A stretch of DNA of 64,000 nt from Branchiostoma floridae. Lineage: Eukaryota > Chordata > Leptocardii > Amphioxiformes > Branchiostomatidae. The DNA lies in the NCBI RefSeq assembly GCF_000003815.2, contig NC_049987.1:22330956-22394955 (forward strand), in the 5' to 3' direction. The first letter of the stretch is position 1; each line of letters starts with the position of its first letter. The notes under the pieces are model-generated. The model was not told the origin of the DNA and searched no databases. It saw only the letters and a list, made by a program, of their open reading frames with translations. The translations under genes and the position numbers were made by a program. Shown here one piece after another: positions 55,311 through 64,000 of the stretch.

Positions 55311-56395
55311 AGGGTAGAATATAATGACTGTTAAGAAATAGGCACTTATGAAAGACCACGAAAGTTTTGGCCTCAGTTGAGATGGAGCCAACATTGTAGC
55401 GATGAACGGAGTGAAGCGGACAACCGCTGAATGACCAATGATCCAATTAGCAACAGGAGAAAATAAGTCTGGGTCTAAGCAGTTAACGAAGTAAAATCAG
55501 TGGAAGTGTCTTCTTTGTACGAAAAGTTCATTATGGAGCGTCCAGCGTGGTACATGAGTTTACATGGGCCATCTGTTCTGAAGAGTAACCTTATGATCAA
55601 GTTCACCTTGTTCTGAACTCAAATTTCCAGAGTTTCTGTCAGAGTTACTGTCACGACCTTCGTCCTCCTTCGAATCAAGTGGTCGGTGGTTGACCCGAGG
55701 GAGGCCATGAGGATCCAAGGGAATTTGAAATATTTGCCGTGCTTTCGTGTTGAAGACAAACCTGATACTGAATACTAAACACCTCGTAACCAACTTAGTT
55801 TCATATTGTTCAGAATAATGGCAGTTAAGAAATAAGTAACGGCACTTATAAAAGACCACGAAAGTTTTGGCCTCAGTTGACATGAAGCCAACATTGTAAC
55901 GATGAACGTAGTGAAGCGGACAACCGCTGGCTGACCAATGTTCCAATTAGCAACATGGGACTAAGTCTGGGTTTAAGCAGCTGACGGAGTAGAATGAGTG
56001 CAGGTGGCTTCTTTGTAAGAAAAGTTCATGATGGACCTAAGAACGTCCGCCGTGATACGTGATTTCACATGGCTCATCTGTTCTGAAGAGTAACCTTATT
56101 ATCAAGTTCACCTTGTTCTGAACTCAAACTTGCTGACAGAAGTTTCTGTCTCGACCCTCGCCCTCCTTCAAATCAAATGGTTCGCTGATTCGGTAGCTGA
56201 CCTAAGGGAGGCCATGAGGATCCAGGGAAATTGGATAAGGTTGCTGTGTTTTTGTGTTGAAGACAAACTTGATGTGATTATAAAGAACATCCTACAGATT
56301 GAAATAAATCTTCTGAATACCATGCACCTCGTGTACCTAACGTTATTTCACGATTTTATCTTAACAAACTTAGTTTCACATTGTTGAGAATACCT
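55310..56395. repeat. Tandem duplication of about 500 bp
   Basis: GTTAAGAAATAGGCACTTAT at 55330 recurs near 55824. AGACCACGAAAGTTTTGGCC, ATCTGTTCTGAAGAGTAACC and GAGGCCATGAGGATCCA all occur twice at offsets of 494-506. The copies are about 85-90 percent alike with small indels. Confidence 0.9.
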
Positions 56396-57535
56396 TGCTA
56401 TAGAATAGTGTAGAGACGGCAGTGATTACGATGCATCTCTCCTTGACGCCTGGGACCGTGCAGGCCGATTAGAAAAGGTTTAGCACAATTTAATCTTTAC
56501 CGCGAGGAGTGGAGAGCAATTGGATTTCGGCAGAGCAGATTATCTTCTGAACCTGGGAGAGTCCCCGAGTCAATCTTCCTCTGCTGAAAGAGAGAAAATT
56601 GCGGGGTCGAAGCCGAGATGAACTGCGCGGACGAACAAAGGAACGAAAGCTCCATTATCTAACCTGATTTACCTGCTCGGTCACCGATACTAACTCCATT
56701 GTCAAGATGAAGTGAGTGGCAACGTCGCGCAGGGCTGGCCCAGTAACAACTCTGCATGCTCAAGACACGCACAGCTACAGCTGACAGGGATGATCAAAGT
56801 AAGAAGTAGCGGGATAATTATAATGGGATTAATACCATATGCCATGCTGCCACTATTCTCATTAGTGTTTTTTATGGTCGCGTAGGGCTGGCTCAGTAGC
56901 TTCAACACTGAGCTACTGCAAATTTTTCATTTAGAGGATTTCCTTGATTTTGCTCTCCTATAAGATCGTGAATATTACTCAGCTGCATTTGTTAGAAACC
57001 ATACTCTTTCATAATCATTAGCTGTTGTAAGAATATCTGCTATTGTTACTATCTCGTATTACATTGCAGATGAGATGCAAATGCATAATGACGATCCCGT
57101 AGTCTTTTCGTGTCATTGACTGTAGCTACTATAGTACTATATCCTGAGCACATCACCGTTGTATACGCTCGTACTTGTGTACACTTTGTCTCTTTGTGCA
57201 ACAACAAAAACAAAACTTCACATGCTCAAGAAACCCACGCAGCTTCAACCGAAACGAGATGATCAAAGCAAGGAGGTTATATGAATATAAACTCCTTGAT
57301 CAAAGTAAGAAACCTTGATAATACCATGATAACGGGATGAACACCATGTGAATGCCGACCCTGCTGCCACTATTCTCATTAAGGTTTTTATGGTTCCTTT
57401 TATTGCCTGTGAGATTTCCCCACGGACAGGGTGACGTCAGATTGTTGTGATAAAGACGCGGATGTGACAACTGTATCAGACAGGCACACTTGACAAACTT
57501 CACGGGGAGCCGTGAGGAGATGGGATCGCGGGTTA
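56396..57535. other. Mostly unique, with one direct duplication
   Basis: CATGCTCAAGACACGCACAG near 56755 is echoed by CATGCTCAAGAAACCCACGC near 57220. CTGCCACTATTCTCATTA occurs near 56846 and 57363. This is an old duplication at about 470-515 bp offset. No gene seen. Confidence 0.6.
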
Positions 57536-57536
57536 T

Positions 57537-57720
57537 TGAATGAAAGACCTTTATTGTACATTCATGCCTCGACGGGCTAGGTACAGGTCACTGCTAACAG
57601 ACATGACTGATAACAGACATAACAAACATATGCAAAAACAACAAGATACAATTAACTAGCTGAAGGTACTAAGTTAACAGGATGGTCGATATCTTCTCGC
57701 TTCTTTGTGCAGGTGTAGAT
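57537..57720 (-). mobile_element. LINE-type 3' tail, minus strand
   Basis: On the minus strand it ends GTACAATAAAGGTCTTTCAT, and reads ACCTGTACCTAGCCCGTCGA further in. It is the same kind of end as at 21.8 kb. Confidence 0.6.
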
Positions 57721-57749
57721 ATAGGAACAGATAATGTTTGATATACAGG

Positions 57750-58410
57750 GTTTGTCTAGGCGCATATTATTACTGTGCGATTAGACCGCAGGGACCCATC
57801 CAACCCGTCTGTCCTGACGGATGTAGGGGTGCGCGCCACTCTGACTTCTTCTTTCGTTTTGAGGCTACCAACTTCAACATGCTGAAGAATTTTGTAGCCT
57901 ATATACCGACTGAATTGATCCACTCACACCCTACTCTTTTCGATAAGTGTGGTGGGTTCTTTTACGTACGTTGGGGGGGGGGGGCTGTCCCCAAACACGG
58001 GACCTCCATTTTCACCCGAGTGAAGTTTCCCAAAGGCACACGTTCGGTAGCACGGCCGGGTTCAAACTCGGGACCTCTTGGACCTGATCCCAAAACGCTG
58101 CCGATTGCGCCACGCGATCTCACACACTTGACAACATCTGCAACTCTCGTCCTAACAGATGAGGGATGCACGGCACTCTGACGTGACAAAATCTCTGGAA
58201 CTGGTAGATGGTAACGGACAACATCTCCAGAGCTGGTAGATGGTATTAACGGTTCTAAACTGACAGATGCAAGAAAAGGCCGACTGTACCTTTAGACAAC
58301 AGGGACTCATCCAATCCGTCTGTCCTAAGAGATGTGGGGTACGTGTCACTCTGACGTGACAACATCTCTACAGCTGGTAGATGATGCTAATGGTTCTTAG
58401 CTGACAGATA
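57750..58410. repeat. Short direct repeats interrupted by a SINE
   Basis: CCCATCCAACCCGTCTGTCC near 57797 recurs as CTCATCCAATCCGTCTGTCC near 58307. CTGGTAGATGGTA and CACTCTGACGTGACAA(A/C)AT words also recur. The SINE at about 57930-58140 splits the first copy. Confidence 0.7.
57930..58140 (-). mobile_element. tRNA-derived SINE, minus strand
   Basis: On the minus strand: A-box-like GTGGCGCAATCGGCAGCG, B-box CCCGAGTTTGAACCCGG, then GAAACTTCACTCGGGTGAAA, and AAGAACCCACCACAC before the end. A run of G near 57971-57981 lies inside. Confidence 0.78.
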
Positions 58411-58559
58411 CAAACCTTTATTTAAGCGTAATTTGACTGTCATATGGTCTCTCCAGCTAGCTACTCAATGATAGATTAATTAGATACACATACTAATCCT
58501 TACTCGAAATGAGAATAAACTAAACTCTTAAAAACGTCCAGAAGTATTCTCTGCATCAT

Positions 58560-58705
58560 ATCTACTTGTAGAGATTGAATTGTCTTTTGATGAAATACAT
58601 GGGTTTTATGGAATGTAATTCTTGGCACATTTCATGTGGCATTTATAATGTCATTTGCCATGTCAAGGACCAATAAAGCTGAATCTGAATCTACATCTGG
58701 CTTAA
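58560..58705 (+). mobile_element. Possible LINE 3' end, plus strand
   Basis: GCCATGTCAAGGACCAATAA and AGCTGAATCTGAATCTAC show a poly(A)-like signal followed by a short CTGAAT repeat, as at the ends of LINE-type elements. No coding part is visible. Confidence 0.5.
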
Positions 58706-59129
58706 CAGTGGGCAGAGCGCCTGACGTGGTGATATAACATCCTCGCCCGACCTCTGTAAGGCCTTCACGATGAACGGGTCAGCTGATGGCGCAAGTTTTG
58801 ACTTATTCAGCACAAAGTTAGATTAACGGCGCCAGAGTCTCCGGCCCAAGTCTGAGCAATTCTTCAGCGCCTGAGAGAAGTGCGGAGTGTTTGCCGATAA
58901 CCACATGAGGGAGAACGTTCGACCCTACCCTCGCCATTAGGCCCCTGTTACTTTCACTATCAACCTTCACTTTCACCCTTCCAGCCCCTGTACCGAGCGG
59001 GTTCCTGACTGATCACCTCGCCCGGAAGAAAACGAAAATCGATGCGTCAAGACGTTTTCTGTAGGCGCGCCGCCTCAAGTCAATTAAGACTCTAGATTGA
59101 ATCCCCGAAATCTCCAAAGTGGATGTTCG

Positions 59130-59520
59130 TGGCCGTGAATCCGCCTTTGGAAGTGAATCTCTCTACAAGTTAAGAAGAGAAAGTTGCCCCCATGAGTTTG
59201 TATAGTTAGGGTTTAATCTGTGCAGACGTCAACAAATTGAAATATCAAATAAAACCCTGTTCACTGTGGGAAAATGTGATGACGAAAGCTTTACTCTAAA
59301 CCAATCCAGACAAATCCACCATGGTCGTGATCCTGCCCGGCCTTTGGACGTGAATCTCTCTCCAAGTTAAGAAGAAAAAGTTACCCCCATGAGTTTGTAT
59401 TGTTAGGGTTTAATCAGTGCAGACGTCGAGTAGCCGAAATATGAAATAGAACCCTGTCCACGGTGGCCAAATGTGATTACGAAAACTTTACTCTTAACCA
59501 CTGCAGACAAATCCACTTAT
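59130..59520. repeat. Tandem duplication, about 190-bp unit
   Basis: GTGAATCTCTCTACAAGTTA near 59152 recurs near 59350; CCCCCATGAGTTTGTAT and TTAGGGTTTAATC follow in both. Both end with CAGACAAATCCAC. Confidence 0.88.
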
Positions 59521-60985
59521 GTTCACCAGCCCGTAACTATCTATCCAGACCTTTGTCTCCAGATCGCGCCTGACTACACTTTATTCTGCCATCTTCACTT
59601 CTTAACACAGTTTTCAGACATCCTGTTATCTGTATCAGTACTATCATCATGTACAAACGAACCTTCTGCCTTGCGCATTAAGCTTTGATTGGTTTATAGC
59701 TTGGGACCGAACGTATTCAGGCGTGCTCTTCTGTTAACCCCGCCAGTGTAAGTGTGCTTAATAAAAAATCTATAAAGCCGTCAGCAAGTTTTAAAAGTTC
59801 CACGAGTAACTGTAGACCCACTTGTACTGTAGATTTCTTTCCAGAATAATCTTGGTGTGTTAACACAATCTAACTGTTGAACTTGAGCTGCGAAACTTTC
59901 GACAACCTCAAGAAAAGTAAAGTTTCTTTGGGTTAACTTTTCAGGAAGTCACGGTGGTATCTACCAGAGATGTATCCACTCAGCTTTGCACCAAATGTTC
60001 CACACACAAAGCGGGTTAGGCATCCACAGTTTGATCCTTATTGGATGTACAGTTGCAACGCTGCTCTCTCTGAAAAGTCGGGCGAGACTAAAGTTCTTTG
60101 CGCACATCATCGCGTTAGAAATAAAAGCTTCTATTGCGGTTGCGTTGACAAGAACGAAAGCTCAGCCTGTAGTGCACTCTGTGTGAATCGACTTTTATTC
60201 AGGTAAGACGTACATGACGTACATGACCATTCATGTTGTTGGCATGAAGTAAAACTCATAGCTACATAAAAGTAAAGCACCCTCAGGTATTGCAACCCTG
60301 TAGTTAGAGTTGGAAAGTTCAAGCTGTACAAGGAAATTATAACATGTTTGGGTGTATTTGTGCCACACTGCCAGGCTAAACAACACTCACTGTCTAAGTG
60401 AATTTCTGAAAATAAGGAAAATAAAACTAATTTGTTCGTTTAAAAGTTTATCTTTAGTTAATATCAAATATTTTTTTAAGCTTAGACTTGGCAATAAATT
60501 AGGTGAATCTGATAATGTCGTGTGCTAGATACATGTTGAAATACAACATATATTGTCAAAACCAATCACGCCTTGCACTGCTATCTATAGCGTGTTTTTG
60601 GGCCGAGAAACCATAACATCTTAGCTGATATATCACATACCCGTAACCCTACCTTTCTCGCCAGCAAGGTTCATTGACATGCTCAGGGCCTATTATACTA
60701 TTGGTGGCATGGGCAATGATTTAAGGGGAAAATGGCTTTCCGTTCGCCCGTGAAAAGTTTTCTTGAGATCATGCTGGACAGGAACTTGAGGAGATCCTGG
60801 TGTCACCTCTACCAGGACAGGATGACCTGAACTGAACCCGTGTTCAAAGATACCAGGAGAAGTCGGCACCATTAACATCATAATTGTTCACGACAGTATC
60901 AATGCGACGCGCCATTCTGATAGCACGTACCACGAAGGTACAAAGATGCTACTAATCACACATTTAAGTCGTGGGAGCAGGCTAT
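59521..60985. other. No gene or repeat recognised
   Basis: No exon, tandem unit or TIR supported. Confidence 0.35.
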
Positions 60986-61004
60986 TTTAGATATTGATCA
61001 TCCC

Positions 61005-61440
61005 ATTAAAGTCCGGCTCTCGTGCCGTTTTAGATCCAGTGGAACTCGTTACTTGGGAGTGATGGGACTGTGGCAGGCCTGGGCGGTAACTTGGAGGAAA
61101 AGTTGGAAGAAAACTTCATTCTAATTTATGTCAAACTTGTAAAAATATGTTTCAACAACAGCAAATCAAATTGATTAAGACTTAGTTATCTACAAAGATT
61201 CGAATCCCGGCTCTTGTGCCGTTTTGGGAGTGATGACGGACATGGACGGTAACTTGGAGGCAAAGTTGGAGAGAAACTTCATCCTACATAACGCTGAATT
61301 TCGTCAAATCAACATTTCAGCAAAGTGCATATTTTCTATCTTTTGCTGACTGCACTGACTATCACACAAAAGTGTCCTACAAAAAGTATGTTACACCAAC
61401 AACTAATCAAATTGATTAAGACTTAGTTAAAATACATAAT
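61005..61440. repeat. Direct duplication, about 190-240 bp
   Basis: CGGCTCTCGTGCCGTTTTAG near 61013 recurs as CGGCTCTTGTGCCGTTTTGG near 61208. CGGTAACTTGGAGG and AATCAAATTGATTAAGACTT each occur twice. Confidence 0.82.
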
Positions 61441-61883
61441 TTTTTCAAAGAATCTCGATAATTGTTGATCAGACAGGCAGATCACATGATGATTGAGGTA
61501 CGTTGATGAAGGTTAGACATCCAGGTAAGAAGACACGCCAAATAGTAATTACTCAAGGAACTAACTGGATGGGATTTTGAGTCCTGATTTAGATCGTGAA
61601 AGTCTCTCATGGCTCTCATAACATATTAGATCATTCACAACATTTTAGCCGGTATATCTAATGTGTTTTTCCGTATCTACAAAGGTTCTCAGATTCTAGT
61701 TCGCGCAGCTAGTAGCGTGTGAAAGTCCAGAGTTGACAGAATCAAGGCTGGCTAATGCCAGCTAGGCTTCCGCTGGTCAGTCACGTCGGTTCACATCATC
61801 TATCTGGATAAACATCTCTTCTCTGCTTCCGTACAAGGTGCAAAAGAGATCTACAGACAGACATGGTGTAACAACGTCAAGAC

Positions 61884-62176
61884 AACCTCCCAGACGGAGG
61901 CTTTGCCATCATGACGAGTTGCGGCAGAATCAGCACCTGTCTGTCATTTGTTTTGGCACCTCCACACCAGGGGTACGCGGCGATGCTCTGATAAAAGCCC
62001 TGATCAAAGCCCTGTACACATCTCAGTCTATGATCAAGAGAACCTCCCAGACGGAGGCTTTGCTATCATGACGAGTTGCAGCAGTATCAGCACCTGTCTG
62101 TCATTTGTTCTGGCACCTCCACACTAGGGGTACACAGTGATGCTCTGATAAAAGCCCTGTACAAATCTCAGTCTAT
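61884..62176. repeat. Tandem duplication, 157-bp unit
   Basis: AACCTCCCAGACGGAGGCTT starts at 61884 and 62041. Both copies contain ATCATGACGAGTTGC, CAGCACCTGTCTGTCATTTG and GATGCTCTGATAAAAGCCCT. The second copy lacks 12 bases. Confidence 0.93.
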
Positions 62177-62199
62177 CCCAGCCTATCTCAGGCGGATTG

Positions 62200-62645
62200 A
62201 CCGCAGATCTCGCGGATTAGGAACTAAGACATTTGGTCACTTCTAATCCCTGCCCTAACCACACAAGCAAGAGATCGGCAGGACCAACTATAATACACTC
62301 TGTGCACTGTAACTCCAACCGTATAGAAAATGAAGTCCATTTTACACTAGAATGTTCTTTATACAATGACATGCGCAAGTCTTTTATCAGTGCTCTCAAT
62401 GTAGATACACGATGTAAAGAGTTAACCAACGACGACCTGTATGTACGCATAATGACAACCACAGACAACATTGTACAACACAAATTCTGTGAGTTCGTAT
62501 ACACATGTTTTAAGAAAAGGGAAGAAGCATGTAAACATTAGATATAGTGATAGCATAGCTGCATATGTATTGTTTATTCAATTGTAATACTACATGTAAT
62601 AGTACTTAGTCTCCCATCATGGCAAATAAAGATCATCATATATTG
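62200..62645 (+). mobile_element. LINE 3' end with C-terminal reverse-transcriptase-polyprotein tail
   Basis: The frame 62233-62541 reads CNSNRIENEVHFTLECSLYN and then DMRKSFISAL, which resembles the C-terminal cysteine-containing segment of non-LTR retrotransposon polyproteins (pattern C..N.IE.E.HF...C..Y...R). It ends at a TAG followed by about 100 bases and GGCAAATAAAGATCATCATA, a poly(A)-like signal with a short CAT tail. The catalytic reverse transcriptase domain is not present, so this is a 5'-truncated, inactive copy. Confidence 0.65.
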
Positions 62646-63609
62646 TTTGTCGGCATCTATTGTATAGTCATTGTCCGTTATGGATGAGGTGACAGGACAG
62701 GGTAAATTGGTAAAATGCACTTTCTTTTTTTTTCTTATCCTACAGATCTGAGTCAGTTTAAACATCGGACTTTTAAGCCATAGTCGAAGTTGTCAGGCTA
62801 AAGTGAGTTAGAATTTTACCATAATCAAGGATATCGTAAATGTGCCCACCATCTTACAACATTGATACAACCATTGTGACGGAGTAATAGTACTGGGTGC
62901 AAAAGAAGAATTTTACCTCACCAAACTGGAATTTGGGTTAACGATAGCCATCTTGGGCCAGGGTAACAGTTAAGATCAAATGCCCAATTCAAATAACCTA
63001 GAAGAGAACAAAGTACACAGTGTCAATTATGACAGAGAGCAAAGCTGCACAAATTGCTGGCACCATGTCGTGACGATGGTTCTGTTTCTTAAGAGGCCAT
63101 TAATCATACACAATAAACCATAGGGCAGCAGAATGGGCCCGTCATGCCAGGCAGCAGCACTCATACAGGGGACAAATGAACAGATGATTTACTGGGCGCC
63201 TGATAAATGATCTCATCCATCATATCATTACATCGATGACGTTCCACACAAAAACGCTTGTGTCAAACCATCAGACTTGCTGTCCAAGACTCGTAAGTTT
63301 AACTTCAGAGCAGACACTTTATCTGACAACTCTATTGATGGTTTTGACTGCCCATTGTCTTTTTGGCATCTTGTTGTGAAGTGTGTAACCACGTTCTGAT
63401 GGCAACGCGTCCAAAGATCGCCAGGCGGCGCTACTGCTACGGTGATTGTAGGAAAGATTTCACAATCAGCGCTGACCATAGAATAGTATGTTTGGAGGTC
63501 ATTGAAAGCAAGACCTCAGAAAAGGACTATCCCAAATTTCAGTCTTCGAAGTTACGCTACATCACAATTCATAACCACTTCTATGGCCTTCACACTGAAA
63601 CTGAATTAG
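62646..63609. other. No gene recognised
   Basis: Open frames at 63228-63479 (minus) and 63363-63629 (plus) overlap on opposite strands and show no domain. Confidence 0.3.
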
Positions 63610-63720
63610 AATGCAGTGAGAATTTCTAGAATACACTACGAATTCCCAGGAATAGAAAAGAATTTTCATTCTGACGGCATTCAAGCTCATTCGTGTTCTT
63701 TTGTGAAGAAGCCTTTACCT
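63610..63720. mobile_element. Solo arm of TIR family D
   Basis: GAATGCAGTGAGAATTTCTA, CAGGAATAGAAAAG and TTTTCATTCTGACGGC match the right arm of the intron 7 element, ending TTTTGTGAAGAAGCCTTTAC. The opposite arm was not found nearby. Confidence 0.7.
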
Positions 63721-64000
63721 TTGACCCCAATTTCTGCTATATCCGCGCTGTGAAAACCAGAACAGACAAATTAGCCATCCATACGCCAAGACAAGGATGA
63801 ACTGAACACATTTTGACCAACCTGATACGTAACAGTTAGACCCTGTTCCTTCAAACACAAAAAGTCTTAAAGAAGACAGGAAGACCTTGTGAAAGAAGAT
63901 ACATGTGCCTGGCCAACTTAGAAGTTTATTGCAACTCCTCGAACACTTTAAGAGTGCTTAAAGGGCGGTTTTCATGCAGTGTGTATCCAAAGCCTAGGCC

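Overview
The window is animal genomic DNA and looks most like a cephalochordate (Branchiostoma, amphioxus). That assignment is an inference. It rests on an intron-rich immunoglobulin-superfamily gene, on dense small inverted-repeat transposons, tRNA-derived SINEs and LINE 3' tails, and on many short-period tandem arrays of amphioxus style. There is no bacterial-type gene organisation; nearly all open frames over 60 codons are chance frames or repeat translations.

One protein-coding gene can be read with confidence, on the + strand. Nine exons (17854-18001, 19648-19763, 21903-22157, 22771-23079, 28043-28156, 30880-30967, 33109-33218, 36942-37066, 39468-40004) join in compatible phases with GT-AG borders. 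With the one base contributed by a missing upstream exon they give 600 residues plus a TAA stop. The product has three Ig domains, one transmembrane helix with a basic stop-transfer signal, and a cytoplasmic tail of about 295 residues ending in a basic, disordered segment made by the last exon. It resembles nephrin/Kirrel/CADM-type adhesion receptors in its ectodomain, but I do not recognise the tail. The signal peptide and any earlier Ig domains must lie upstream; I could not find them in 1-17853.

Region by region: 1-17.8 kb is intron or intergenic DNA with Harbinger-like MITEs (3.4, 6.6, 8.9, 10.7 kb), a SINE, a TCCA microsatellite, a 100-N assembly gap and a nearly continuous run of degenerate tandem arrays from 12.1 to 17.4 kb. 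The gene occupies 17.85-40.0 kb, and most of its introns have their own repeats: a broken copy of exon 2, a MITE flanked by a duplicated splice donor, a higher-order array built partly from SINE sequence, a 130-265 bp array, large inverted repeats, a poly-C array and GT repeats. From 40.0 to 64.0 kb I see no convincing exons. That part holds SINEs, several MITEs, one tandem array interrupted by another array and by two MITEs (48.6-53.3 kb), segmental tandem duplications, and LINE 3' ends, the clearest near 62.2-62.6 kb.

The most interesting material is structural: a frame-broken duplicate exon with an intact acceptor, a duplicated exon end and donor around a MITE, MITEs that share one core but carry different, arm-matched terminal repeats, and an intronic higher-order repeat that has amplified part of a SINE.
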